64,000 nt of DNA from Yunchengibacter salinarum (lineage in GTDB: Bacteria > Pseudomonadota > Alphaproteobacteria > Sphingomonadales > Kordiimonadaceae). The translations under genes and the position numbers were made by a program. Below the pieces are notes generated by a model. The model was given only the letters and a program-made list of their open reading frames with translations. It was not told the origin of the DNA and did not search any database. The DNA lies in the NCBI RefSeq assembly GCF_037658235.1, contig NZ_JBBJLN010000009.1:1-64000 (forward strand). The letters run 5' to 3'. This document shows, piece by piece, positions 15,882-24,536 of the stretch. Each line of letters begins with the position of its first letter. The first letter of the stretch is position 1.

Positions 15882-17768
15882 TCAGTCCTTCTCCGTCCCG
15901 CCGTCGGCACGCCCGCCGCTGCGCTCCTCGCCGGGAACGCCGCGGCGACCACCGGGGCCGTAGCCCAGTTCCAGTGCCCGATCCAGCACCTTGCGGGCGA
16001 TCGGCGCCGCGGTGCTGGACCCGCCGCCACCATGCTGCACCAACACGCTGACCGCCACGCGCGGATTGTCCACCGGGCCATAACCCACAAACAGGGCATG
16101 ATCGCGGTATTGCCAGGGCAATTCCTCATTGTCCTTCACGCCGGTATCCCGCTCTGCCTGAGATATGCGGCGCACCTGGGCCGTGCCGGTCTTGCCCGCC
16201 AGCTTTGGGGCGCTGCGCGCCCGGCGCCAGTCATGGGCGGTGCCGCCGGGCTCGGTGACCATTTCCATGGCCCGGCGCAGACTGCGCAGATGCAGCGGGC
16301 TGGTATCCATGGGTTCGATCATGGAAACCGCATCGGACACGGACTCCGGCACCCGGCCCAAAGTTGGCGTCACCCTGCGGCCGGATGCAATACGCGCGGT
16401 CATCACCGCCAGTTGCAGCGGCGTGGCCAGCATGGCGCCCTGCCCGATTGCGATGACCAGGGTTTCGCCCTTCTGCCAGGGCTCCCCCTTGACGGCGCGT
16501 TTCCAGGCACGGGTGGGCAACAGGCCCGATTTCTGCCCTTCCAGGCCGATATTGAAAATCTGCCCAAGGCCAAACCGGCTGGCGGTTTCGGCGATATGGT
16601 CCACCTCAAGCTGCTCGGCCAGCTTATAGAAATAGACGTCGCAGCTTTGCGCAATGCCTTCCAGCAATGTCAGCCGCCCATGGCCGCGCCGCTTCCAGCA
16701 ATGGAATGTGTGGTTGCCCAGCCGGTGCTTGCCGCCGCAGTAAAAATCCGTGTCTTCGGTGATGATGCCCCGCTCCAGCGCTGTCAGCGCCACCAGCATC
16801 TTGATGGTGGACCCCGGCGGGAACTGCCCCGCCAGGCACTTGTTCAACAGCGGTTTGCGCGGGTCCCTGAGCATGGCGGACCAGTTTTCCCGGCTGATCC
16901 CGGCAGAAAATTCATTGGGGTCGAACGCGGGGCTGGAGCCCATGGCCAGCACCTCGCCCGTATGGATATCCAGCGCCACCACGCCCGCGGCTTCTTCCCC
17001 CAATTCGGCCATGACGGTATCCTGCAGGGCAAGATCAATGGAAATCGGCACATCCGCCCCGCGCCGGGCGTCCGTGCGCGGCGGCAATTCCCGAATCTCC
17101 CGGCCCACGCTGTTCACTTCCACCCGGCGGGTACCGGCCTCGCCGCGCAACATGGGGTCGAGCTGTTTTTCCAGACCGTCCCGGCCAATCTTGAACCCCG
17201 GCAGCCGCAACAGCTTGGACCCGTCCAGATCGTCTTCGGACGGCGTGCCCACATAGCCCACCAGATGGGCCACGGTTTCGCCATCGGGATAGAAACGCGA
17301 CAGGCCCGCATCGGGCATCACGCCCGGCAGGTCCGGCATGGCCACATTGATGCGGCTGAAGGTGTCCCAGTCCAGGCCGCTGGCGACCACCACCGGCACG
17401 AAGGCCCGCTGGCGCCGCACACGGGTGCGCACGCGGCTCAGTTGCCGGTCGTTCAAATGGGCAATGCGGCCCAGCGCGGCCAGAGTATCGGCCAGCACCC
17501 CGGCGCGCTCCGGGATCAGCACCACGCGGTAATCCTGCCGGTTGGTCGCCAGCTTGCGACCGTGCCGGTCCAGGATTTCGCCCCGCTCCGGCGCGATCAG
17601 TCGCAGAGATATGCGGTTCTTGTCAGCGCGCAGGCGCAATTCATCGCCCTGCACCACAGCCAGATAATAAAGCCGCCCGCCAAGACCGGCAAGCGCCAAG
17701 CCCTGTGCGCCCGCCAATAGCAGCGCACGCCGGGTAAAAAGCTGATACCGTTCCGCTTCACGCGCCAT
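15882..17768 (-). CDS. mrdA: Penicillin-binding protein 2
   Basis: Encodes 628 residues. A single N-terminal transmembrane anchor (about 12-32) is followed by the pedestal/dimerisation region (RGEILDRHGRKLATN) and the transpeptidase domain with the active-site SxxK in PPGSTIKML, the second motif AQSCDVYFY (S-C-D) and KTG in AGKTGTAQV. It cross-links peptidoglycan for elongation in complex with RodA and MreC. A tail rich in Arg, Gly and Glu ends the protein. It lies between mreD and rodA on the minus strand. Confidence 0.97.
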   Translation of the reverse strand: MAREAERYQLFTRRALLLAGAQGLALAGLGGRLYYLAVVQGDELRLRADKNRISLRLIAPERGEILDRHGRKLATNRQDYRVVLIPERAGVLADTLAALGRIAHLNDRQLSRVRTRVRRQRAFVPVVVASGLDWDTFSRINVAMPDLPGVMPDAGLSRFYPDGETVAHLVGYVGTPSEDDLDGSKLLRLPGFKIGRDGLEKQLDPMLRGEAGTRRVEVNSVGREIRELPPRTDARRGADVPISIDLALQDTVMAELGEEAAGVVALDIHTGEVLAMGSSPAFDPNEFSAGISRENWSAMLRDPRKPLLNKCLAGQFPPGSTIKMLVALTALERGIITEDTDFYCGGKHRLGNHTFHCWKRRGHGRLTLLEGIAQSCDVYFYKLAEQLEVDHIAETASRFGLGQIFNIGLEGQKSGLLPTRAWKRAVKGEPWQKGETLVIAIGQGAMLATPLQLAVMTARIASGRRVTPTLGRVPESVSDAVSMIEPMDTSPLHLRSLRRAMEMVTEPGGTAHDWRRARSAPKLAGKTGTAQVRRISQAERDTGVKDNEELPWQYRDHALFVGYGPVDNPRVAVSVLVQHGGGGSSTAAPIARKVLDRALELGYGPGGRRGVPGEERSGGRADGGTEKD

Positions 17769-17828
17769 GATGTCCCCGACCGGGATTGAAGCCCGTTTCG
17801 CCGCCTTCCTGCCTGTTCATGCGCCCCG

Positions 17829-18347
17829 TCATCCCGATCGGGCCATGAGACTGCGGCGCAGGCGGCTGAACAGCAATGTGACCAGCGGATAGGCGAGCAC
17901 GGTCACAAGCCATTCCATGGCCAGGGGCGCCACCGTCCAGAAACGCCCGCCCACCAGCGAGACGATCAGCCAGGAAAGGCCATAAAGGCCCACGGACATC
18001 AGGGTGAAAACACCCCAATATGCCAACCGTGAGCGCCCCCGATAATACTTGATCTGCCCCATTACGAAAAGCCGGGCGAGCAGCAGCAGCAGCATGTTGA
18101 GCCCCAGCGGCACATCCAGCCACAAATCCAGCACGAAGCCGATGAAAGCCACCGCGCCATAGGGCATCAGAAGGGGCCGGTTGGACGCCCAGTAGAAAAC
18201 CGAGATCATTACCAGATGCGGCAGAACCACACTGGCCGCGCCGCTGCCCACGGGCAACAGCATCAGCATGGCCATGATCAGGGTGACGACGACCGGAATG
18301 GCCGCCGCCGGGCCTGTTGCCGCCATATCCGGGTTGCCCTGCATCAT
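17829..18347 (-). CDS. mreD: Rod-shape-determining membrane protein MreD
   Basis: Encodes 172 residues with five or six transmembrane helices, the usual MreD size, including GAVAFIGFVLDLWLDVPLG, the most conserved stretch of the family. It is a membrane component of the elongasome that cooperates with MreC. Its start overlaps the mreC stop by 4 bp, so it is translationally coupled to mreC; mrdA follows after 60 bp. Confidence 0.92.
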   Translation of the reverse strand: MMQGNPDMAATGPAAAIPVVVTLIMAMLMLLPVGSGAASVVLPHLVMISVFYWASNRPLLMPYGAVAFIGFVLDLWLDVPLGLNMLLLLLARLFVMGQIKYYRGRSRLAYWGVFTLMSVGLYGLSWLIVSLVGGRFWTVAPLAMEWLVTVLAYPLVTLLFSRLRRSLMARSG

Positions 18348-19375
18348 GTGCCGTCCTCCGCCGCGGCATCGCCCGTCGCCGCGCCAGTCGCCCCGTCGGT
18401 CGCCCCATCGGTCGCCGCGGGGTCATCGCCACCCGTCGAAGCGGCCTCGCCCAGCGGAAAATGCACGGACCCGGTGCGCCCCCCGGCCTGTTCACGTTCG
18501 GGCGCGGGCGGATCATAGGCCAGCACCCGCACATAATCCAGCCGGTCCAGCCCGGCCAGCGGGGACATCAATATTTCCTCCCGCCCCACGGATACCACGC
18601 GGGCCAGCGGCAGATCGGGCGGATAGACACCGCCATGGCCGCTGGTTGTCACCCGGTCGCCATCCTGAACGCGCGCTTCGGGCGGCAGGAATGTCAGGCG
18701 CAGGCGCTCGCTGTTGCGCCCCTCCCCCATGGCCAGGTCGCCGGTGCGGGCGATGCGCACGGGCACATGGCTGTTCAGGTCATTGACCAGCAGCACACGG
18801 CTGGACCATTGCCCCACATGAATGATGCGGCCCACCAGGCCGAAACGGTCCACCACCGGCCAGTTGCGGGACACGCCATCGGCGCGCCCCACATTGATGA
18901 TGACGCTGCGCTCAAAGGCGCCGCCGCCCACACCGATCACCCGGCCCGTGGCGGCGATGGGAACTTCGCGCCCCGGCACCTTGAGCATGGTGCGCAGGCG
19001 CTCATTTTCCCGGCGCAACTGGATCGCCGCCGCCCGCCATTGGCGCAGCCGGTCGTTTTCATCGGTCAGGCGCTGGTTTTCCAGATAGATGTCGGAAACC
19101 CCGGCGAGCCGCTCCAGGCCGCTCTGGGTGGCGCTGATGGGGCGCTCCAGCAAATCCAGCACGGGCGCCACCACGTCACCGGCGGTACCGCGCACCTGGC
19201 CCGGAATATCGTAATTCAAGGTTTCCATCAGCAGAAACAGCAGGGCGACCACCGCATAGAGCCAGAAAGCAACACGCCCTTCGCCGCCGCCACGGCGTTG
19301 AAACCGGGCGCCGCTGGCCACGCCGCCCGCGAGCGGCGTGGTACCTGTCCCCCCTGGTGGCAGGGCCGTATTCAC
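18344..19375 (-). CDS. mreC: Cell-shape protein MreC
   Basis: Encodes 343 residues: a Gly/Pro-rich cytoplasmic start, one transmembrane helix (about 33-55), a coiled coil (about 75-115), and the periplasmic beta domain (about 120-275) with GRVIGVGGGAFERSVIINVG and the closing LARVVSVGREEILMSPLAGL. The C-terminus is an Ala/Thr/Asp low-complexity tail with repeated ATDGATDGATG. MreC activates PBP2. The start is GTG at 19375 with AGGAG about 6 nt upstream. It lies 142 bp after mreB. Confidence 0.93.
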   Translation of the reverse strand: MNTALPPGGTGTTPLAGGVASGARFQRRGGGEGRVAFWLYAVVALLFLLMETLNYDIPGQVRGTAGDVVAPVLDLLERPISATQSGLERLAGVSDIYLENQRLTDENDRLRQWRAAAIQLRRENERLRTMLKVPGREVPIAATGRVIGVGGGAFERSVIINVGRADGVSRNWPVVDRFGLVGRIIHVGQWSSRVLLVNDLNSHVPVRIARTGDLAMGEGRNSERLRLTFLPPEARVQDGDRVTTSGHGGVYPPDLPLARVVSVGREEILMSPLAGLDRLDYVRVLAYDPPAPEREQAGGRTGSVHFPLGEAASTGGDDPAATDGATDGATGAATGDAAAEDGT

Positions 19376-19517
19376 CCCCGGCTCCTCCGTTGGTCAAAGT
19401 GTCCATCCCGCCGCCCGATGCGGGGCGCCGCCCGGCATGTACCCGGAACGCGCCCCGACCTTTTCACCGACCCCCTGTTTCGCCGATTCCCTGCTTCACC
19501 GGGGCCCGGTGCGGCGG

Positions 19518-20552
19518 TCAGTAGCTTTCGGTCAGCACCTGGCGCAGGAATTCGTCTTCCAGCGCCCGGCCCGTACCCAGCGCCACGCAGGTCAGCGATT
19601 CTTCCGCGATGGAAACCGGCAGGCCCGTGGCATTGCGGATGACCGTATCCAGGTCTTTCAGAAGCGCGCCGCCACCGGTCAGCACAATTCCGCGATCCAC
19701 AATATCCGCGGCCAGTTCCGGCGCCGTGCGTTCCAGCGCCAGCTTGACCCCTTCAACGATGGATGAAACCGGCTCGCTCAGCGCTTCCGCCACCTGGGCC
19801 TGATTCACTTCCAGTTCCTTGGGCACGCCGTTCATCAGGTCCCGGCCCTTGATGATCATGCTGTCGCCCACACCGTCTTCCGGCACCTTGGCGGTGCCGA
19901 TTTCCTTCTTGATGCGTTCGGCGGTGGCTTCCCCGATCAGCAGATTGTGGTTGCGACGGATATAGCCGATCAGGCTTTCATCCATCTTGTCACCGCCCAC
20001 CCGAACGGATGTGGCATAGACAATGCCGCCAAGCGACAGCACCGCCACTTCCGTGGTGCCGCCGCCAATGTCCACCACCATGGAGCCCTGCGGCTCCGTT
20101 ACGGGCAGGCCCGCCCCGATCGCCGCGGCCATCGGCTCGTCGATCAGGTAAACCTTGCGGGCGCCCGCCTGCTCGGCGGATTCCTGAATCGCCTTGCGCT
20201 CCACCGCGGTGGAACCGGATGGCACGCAAACCACCACCTGCGGGCTGGCAAAGGACCGGTTGTGCACTTTCTGGATAAAGTGCTTGATCATCTGCTCCGC
20301 CACATGGAAGTCGGCGATCACACCGTCCCGCAGCGGGCGAATGGCCTGAATGCCGCTGGGCGTGCGGCCAAGCATGAGCTTGGCTTCATCCCCCACGGCG
20401 AGCACCCGGTCCCGGCCATTTTCCGCCTTGATCGCCACCACGGACGGTTCGTTCAGAACGATTCCGCGCCCCTTCACATAGACGAGGGTATTGGCGGTAC
20501 CCAGGTCGATCGCCACGTCGCTTGAGAACATCCCCAGCAGTCTGGAAAGCAT
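19518..20552 (-). CDS. mreB: Actin-like cell-shape protein MreB
   Basis: Encodes 344 residues, the standard MreB length. The phosphate-binding loops IDLGTANTLVYVKG (about 16-29) and VDIGGGTTEVAVLSLGG (about 160-176) and the adenosine motif GIVLTGGGALL are intact. It forms ATP-dependent membrane-associated filaments that guide side-wall synthesis. It is the first gene of the rod-shape cluster on the minus strand; the 186-bp gap to leuA presumably carries its promoter. Confidence 0.98.
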   Translation of the reverse strand: MLSRLLGMFSSDVAIDLGTANTLVYVKGRGIVLNEPSVVAIKAENGRDRVLAVGDEAKLMLGRTPSGIQAIRPLRDGVIADFHVAEQMIKHFIQKVHNRSFASPQVVVCVPSGSTAVERKAIQESAEQAGARKVYLIDEPMAAAIGAGLPVTEPQGSMVVDIGGGTTEVAVLSLGGIVYATSVRVGGDKMDESLIGYIRRNHNLLIGEATAERIKKEIGTAKVPEDGVGDSMIIKGRDLMNGVPKELEVNQAQVAEALSEPVSSIVEGVKLALERTAPELAADIVDRGIVLTGGGALLKDLDTVIRNATGLPVSIAEESLTCVALGTGRALEDEFLRQVLTESY

Positions 20553-20738
20553 TGTAATGCCTCTCTATGTAAAACAAGTCCACCCGGCGGGCCGCACCCC
20601 GACCGGTGCCACGCGCCGGGGATCCACAACCCGTCCATCCGGTCTTGCGGTTGGTTATGGGACACCTGCACAAGACATACAAGAGAACAAGCGTCCATAA
20701 TAAGGCAGCGAGGCCACTTTTTCACGGCACGGCCATAA

Positions 20739-22361
20739 TCAGGCCGATGCGCGCGGCTCCTTGCCGGCAGCAGCCCCGGTTCGACGATCGCGCTTGGCCA
20801 GCATCTTGTTGACGGCGGCCAGATAGGCCCGCGCGGCGGCGGTGACGGTGTCCTCGTGGGCGCCCTGGCCGGAAGCAGTCATGCCCTCTTCCTCAAGGCG
20901 CACGGTGCATTCCGCTTGGGCATCGGTACCCTCGGTAACCGCATGGACCTGAAAAAGCTGCAAATGAGGCCGATAGTCGATCAGTGCCTTGATGGCGTTG
21001 AAGGCGGCATCCACCGGGCCACTGCCATAAACCACCTTGGCCTTTTGCTCCCCGTCGATATCGAGGGTCAGGTCTGACACCGCCTTGCCGCTCGACCCGG
21101 TATAGGTGGACAGCGAGACCAGCTTGATTCGATTGTGCGCCGCGGCCACCTCGTCATCCACAAGGGCCACGATATCCTCGTCATAAATCTGTTTCTTGCG
21201 GTCGGCCAGATCCTTGAAGCGGCGGAAACAGTCGAGAAATGCGTTATCGCCCAGCTCATAGCCCAGATCCTTGAGCTTGTCGGCGAAGGCATGACGGCCC
21301 GAATGCTTGCCCATGGCGAGCTTGCTGGCCTTGAGCCCGACGGACGCGGGCGTCATGATTTCATAGGTTTCGGCATTTTTCAGCATACCGTCCTGATGAA
21401 TTCCCGACTCGTGGGCGAAGGCATTGGCCCCCACCACCGCCTTGTTGTTCTGCACGGTAAAGCCCGTCACCTGGCTTACCAGCCGACTGGCGCGGGTGAT
21501 TTCCTCGGTCTTGATGCCGGTGTGCAGCCCAAGCGCATCACCGCGCACCCGCAGGGCCATGACGAACTCTTCAAGCGCCGCATTGCCCGCCCGTTCGCCA
21601 ATGCCGTTAATGGTGCATTCCACCTGCCGGGCCCCGTTTTCCGCCGCCGCGATGGCATTGGCAACGGCCAGGCCCAGATCATTGTGGCAATGGCTGGAAA
21701 GCACCGCCTGGTCCGCATTGGGCACATTGTTCAACACATTGCGGAACAGCGCGCCATATTCCGCCGGTGTGGCATAGCCCACCGTGTCCGGCAGATTGAT
21801 GGTGGTGGCCCCGGCGCGAATGGCTGTTTCGATGGCGCGATAGAGAAAATCCGGCTCGGAGCGGGAAGCATCCTCCGCGCTCCACTCCACATCGTCCACC
21901 AGATTGCGCGCGCGGGACACGCTGTCATGAATGGCGTCCAGCACGGCTTCCGGCGTCATGTCCAGCTTCACCTTCATGTGCAGGGGCGATGTGGCGATGA
22001 AGGTGTGAATGCGCGGGCGCACGGCAGGCTTCAGCGCTTCCGCCGCACGGTCGATATCGCCGGGCGCGGCGCGTGCCAGCGAGCAGACAATGCTGTCCTT
22101 GCAGGTGCGCGCCACCTGATTGACGGAATCGAAATCCCCGGTGGATGCGATGGCGAAGCCCGCCTCGATCACATCCACCCGCATCGCTTCCAGAACCTCG
22201 GCAATGCGGATTTTTTCCTCAATCGTCATGGACGCGCCGGGGCTCTGTTCCCCATCGCGCAACGTGGTGTCAAAGATGCGCACGCGATCCCCCAGATCGG
22301 GCGCGCCCTGTGCCTTTTGTGCCGTCTGGGTCCGAGATGGTTGTGTATGTGTATGGGTCAT
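20739..22361 (-). CDS. leuA: 2-isopropylmalate synthase
   Basis: Encodes 540 residues. The catalytic TIM barrel begins with FDTTLRDGEQSPGASM and holds the metal-binding HxH in SSHCHNDLGLAVANA; the C-terminal third (about 390-515) is the LeuA allosteric domain that binds leucine. It condenses acetyl-CoA with 2-oxoisovalerate in the first committed step of leucine synthesis. The start was placed at 22361 (MTHTHT); the further upstream frame lacks family similarity. ilvC, ilvN and ilvB upstream on the same strand supply the 2-oxoisovalerate precursor. Confidence 0.96.
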   Translation of the reverse strand: MTHTHTQPSRTQTAQKAQGAPDLGDRVRIFDTTLRDGEQSPGASMTIEEKIRIAEVLEAMRVDVIEAGFAIASTGDFDSVNQVARTCKDSIVCSLARAAPGDIDRAAEALKPAVRPRIHTFIATSPLHMKVKLDMTPEAVLDAIHDSVSRARNLVDDVEWSAEDASRSEPDFLYRAIETAIRAGATTINLPDTVGYATPAEYGALFRNVLNNVPNADQAVLSSHCHNDLGLAVANAIAAAENGARQVECTINGIGERAGNAALEEFVMALRVRGDALGLHTGIKTEEITRASRLVSQVTGFTVQNNKAVVGANAFAHESGIHQDGMLKNAETYEIMTPASVGLKASKLAMGKHSGRHAFADKLKDLGYELGDNAFLDCFRRFKDLADRKKQIYDEDIVALVDDEVAAAHNRIKLVSLSTYTGSSGKAVSDLTLDIDGEQKAKVVYGSGPVDAAFNAIKALIDYRPHLQLFQVHAVTEGTDAQAECTVRLEEEGMTASGQGAHEDTVTAAARAYLAAVNKMLAKRDRRTGAAAGKEPRASA

Positions 22362-22482
22362 GATCCGTGGTCCCCACATCGAGATATTGACTGGAACGGG
22401 GTTCCCGACGGTCGGGACCGCCCAAAAATACGGCGCCGACCGAACCGGTGGCGCCGCGGTGGAATGCAAACTGGCGACCGTC

Positions 22483-22665
22483 CTACACGGCCAAGCCCCC
22501 CACGACGCCGAGTGCGCCACCTAGCAGTGCGCCACCTAGCGCCAGAAGCAGTCCCGGCCCGGCGATCAGGGCCAGGCGACCGGCATCACCCGAACGGGCG
22601 ACAGCGGCGCGGGCGGATGCGCGGCGGGCATGAACTTTTGCAAGCTGGCGGTTGTCACGCGGCAT
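22483..22665 (-). CDS. Small glycine-rich single-span membrane protein
   Basis: A 60-residue protein: a basic N-terminus of about 33 residues (HARRASARAAVARSG) and one Gly/Ala/Leu-rich hydrophobic helix (about 37-58, ending LGVVGGLAV). AGAGG lies 7 nt before the ATG at 22665. It is too short for a family call. It sits between the ilvC terminator and leuA on the same strand, so it may be expressed with leuA. Similar short Gly-rich proteins are often conserved but unstudied. Coding is supported by the ribosome site and composition only. Confidence 0.5.
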   Translation of the reverse strand: MPRDNRQLAKVHARRASARAAVARSGDAGRLALIAGPGLLLALGGALLGGALGVVGGLAV

Positions 22666-22770
22666 GGTGAACCTCTTTGCGATTACGGCCTTCCTGTCTT
22701 TTATCAGATTATGAACCGGTCGCAACAGCTTCTTTTTCAGCAATAAAATGTCGCCCCGGTCCACTTCTCC

Positions 22771-22800
22771 AAGAAAAAGGCGGCTGCCGAAACAGCCGCC
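22771..22800 (-). terminator. Rho-independent terminator after ilvC
   Basis: Perfect 8-bp stem GGCGGCTG (22779-22786) with CAGCCGCC (22793-22800), 6-nt loop, followed on the minus strand by TTTTTCTT (22771-22778). It lies 70 bp after the ilvC stop and separates ilvBNC from leuA. Confidence 0.85.
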
Positions 22801-22872
22801 AAGTTGGGGCAAGAGTGCCTTGCGCCGAGAGTTTGGGGCGGACAACCACCCGCCCCGATCAGCAAAAGAGGC

Positions 22873-23892
22873 TTAGTTGTGCTCCCGGTCCACCAGCTTG
22901 CCCTCTTTCATCCAGGGCATGAGCTGACGCAGGCGGGTGCCCACCTCTTCGATCTCGTGGCGGGCGGCGAGGCCGCGATTGGCCTTCAGCTCCGGGTTGC
23001 CCGCCTTGTTGTCGGTGATAAAATCGCGCACGAACTGGCCGTTCTGAATATCACGCAGAACCGCTTTCATTTCCGCCTTGGTATCATCGGTGATGATGCG
23101 CGGGCCGGTCTTGTAGTCGCCATATTCCGCCGTGTTGGAGATGGAATAGCGCATGTTGGAAATGCCGTCCTCATAGATCAGGTCCACGATCAGTTTCACT
23201 TCGTGCAGGCATTCGAAATAGGCCATTTCCGGCGCATAACCGGCTTCCACCAGGGTTTCGAACCCGGCCTTGATAAGGTGGCTCAGCCCGCCGCACAGCA
23301 CCGCCTGCTCGCCGAACAGGTCGGTTTCGCATTCCTCGCGGAAGCTGGTCTCAATGATGCCGGAACGGCCACCGCCAATGGCGCTGGCATAGGCCAGGCA
23401 GATGTCCTTGGCCTTGCCGGAGCGGTCCTTGTCCACCGCCAGCAGGCAGGGAACGCCGCGCCCTTCCACATATTGCGCCCGTACCGTATGGCCCGGCCCC
23501 TTGGGCGCCACCATGGCCACGTCCAGATCGCCGCGCGGCTCGATCAGGCCGTAATGAATGTTCAGGCCGTGGGCGAACAGCAGCATCGCCCCTTCCTTCA
23601 GATTGGGGGCCACATCGCGGGCATAGATATCCGCCTGATGCTCGTCGGGCGCCAGCATCATCAGCATGTCCGCCTTGCCGGCGGCCTCAGCCGCGGTCAT
23701 CACGGTGAAGCCCGCCGCCTCGGCCTTTTTGCGCGTGGCAGACCCTTCGCGCAGCGCCACGATGACATTGCCAACGCCGCTATCCTTCAGATTGCTGGCA
23801 TGGGCATGGCCCTGCGAGCCATAGCCGACCACCACGATGGTCTTGTCCTTGATAAGGTTCTGGTCGGCATGATCGTCAAAATAAACCTGCAT
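22873..23892 (-). CDS. ilvC: Ketol-acid reductoisomerase (class I, NADPH-type)
   Basis: Encodes 339 residues, the class I length. The Rossmann motif GYGSQGHAHASNLKDSG (about 24-40) is followed by the cofactor loop LREGSATRKKA, whose Arg and Ser/Thr residues favour NADPH. The knotted C-terminal domain carries the Mg-binding acids in DLFGEQAVLCGG and EAGYAPEMAYFECLHE. It converts acetolactate or acetohydroxybutyrate into the dihydroxy acids. It follows ilvN after 52 bp and ends at a clear terminator. Confidence 0.98.
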   Translation of the reverse strand: MQVYFDDHADQNLIKDKTIVVVGYGSQGHAHASNLKDSGVGNVIVALREGSATRKKAEAAGFTVMTAAEAAGKADMLMMLAPDEHQADIYARDVAPNLKEGAMLLFAHGLNIHYGLIEPRGDLDVAMVAPKGPGHTVRAQYVEGRGVPCLLAVDKDRSGKAKDICLAYASAIGGGRSGIIETSFREECETDLFGEQAVLCGGLSHLIKAGFETLVEAGYAPEMAYFECLHEVKLIVDLIYEDGISNMRYSISNTAEYGDYKTGPRIITDDTKAEMKAVLRDIQNGQFVRDFITDNKAGNPELKANRGLAARHEIEEVGTRLRQLMPWMKEGKLVDREHN

Positions 23893-23944
23893 GGCTTAAG
23901 TCCCTGTTCTTGAAATTGCGATTCAGTGCGTAAAACGTTGAGGC

Positions 23945-24457
23945 TCAAAGCCCCCGATCCCCCCGTGACAGCGCAGCCGCGCCGGTGCGCGCCACTTCCA
24001 CCAGGCCCAGATCCCGCATCAGGTCGATGAAGGCATCCAGCTTGTCGGCGGACCCTGTCAGTTCGAAAACGAAGCTGTTGACGGTGCTGTCCACCACGCT
24101 GGCGCGAAAGGCATCCGCCAGGCGGAGCGCTTCCACCCGCTTTTCGCCGGTGCCGCTCACTTTCACCAGCGCCAGATCGCGGCTCACCGCCGGGCCTTCG
24201 GTGGTCAGATCCGACACACGGTGAACGGGCACCAGCCGGTCAAGCTGCGCCTTGATCTGCTCGATCACCATGCGGGTGCCGCTGGTGACAATGGTGATGC
24301 GCGAAACATAATCGTCCTGGTCCACCTCCGCCACGGTCAGGCTTTCAATATTGTAGCCCCGGCCCGAAAACAGGCCGATCACACGCGCCAGAACGCCGGC
24401 TTCGTTGTCCACCAGAAGGCTGATGGTGTGGCGAGCCGTTTCGCCCTTCTCTTTCAT
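23945..24457 (-). CDS. ilvN: Acetolactate synthase small (regulatory) subunit
   Basis: Encodes 170 residues with an N-terminal ACT domain (about 9-80: HTISLLVDNEAGVLARVIGL, GRGYNIESLTVA) and the ALS small-subunit C-terminal domain (about 85-160). It binds the large subunit and confers valine feedback inhibition. The start at 24457 is preceded by AGGAAC. It lies between ilvB (79 bp upstream) and ilvC. The longer frame to 24616 overlaps the ilvB gene and was rejected. Confidence 0.96.
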   Translation of the reverse strand: MKEKGETARHTISLLVDNEAGVLARVIGLFSGRGYNIESLTVAEVDQDDYVSRITIVTSGTRMVIEQIKAQLDRLVPVHRVSDLTTEGPAVSRDLALVKVSGTGEKRVEALRLADAFRASVVDSTVNSFVFELTGSADKLDAFIDLMRDLGLVEVARTGAAALSRGDRGL

Positions 24458-24536
24458 AAGTTCCTGCCTTCTCTCTTGCCGCGGGCGCACGCCCGGCAGG
24501 GGCGCCGCACGGGTTTCGGCCTTGCGGGGAGTGCGA

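Noticed and set aside
14646..17720. A 1024-codon plus-strand open frame rich in His, Gln, Gly and Arg
   Set aside because: It is exactly antisense to rodA and mrdA, and its composition is that expected from reading high-GC genes backwards.
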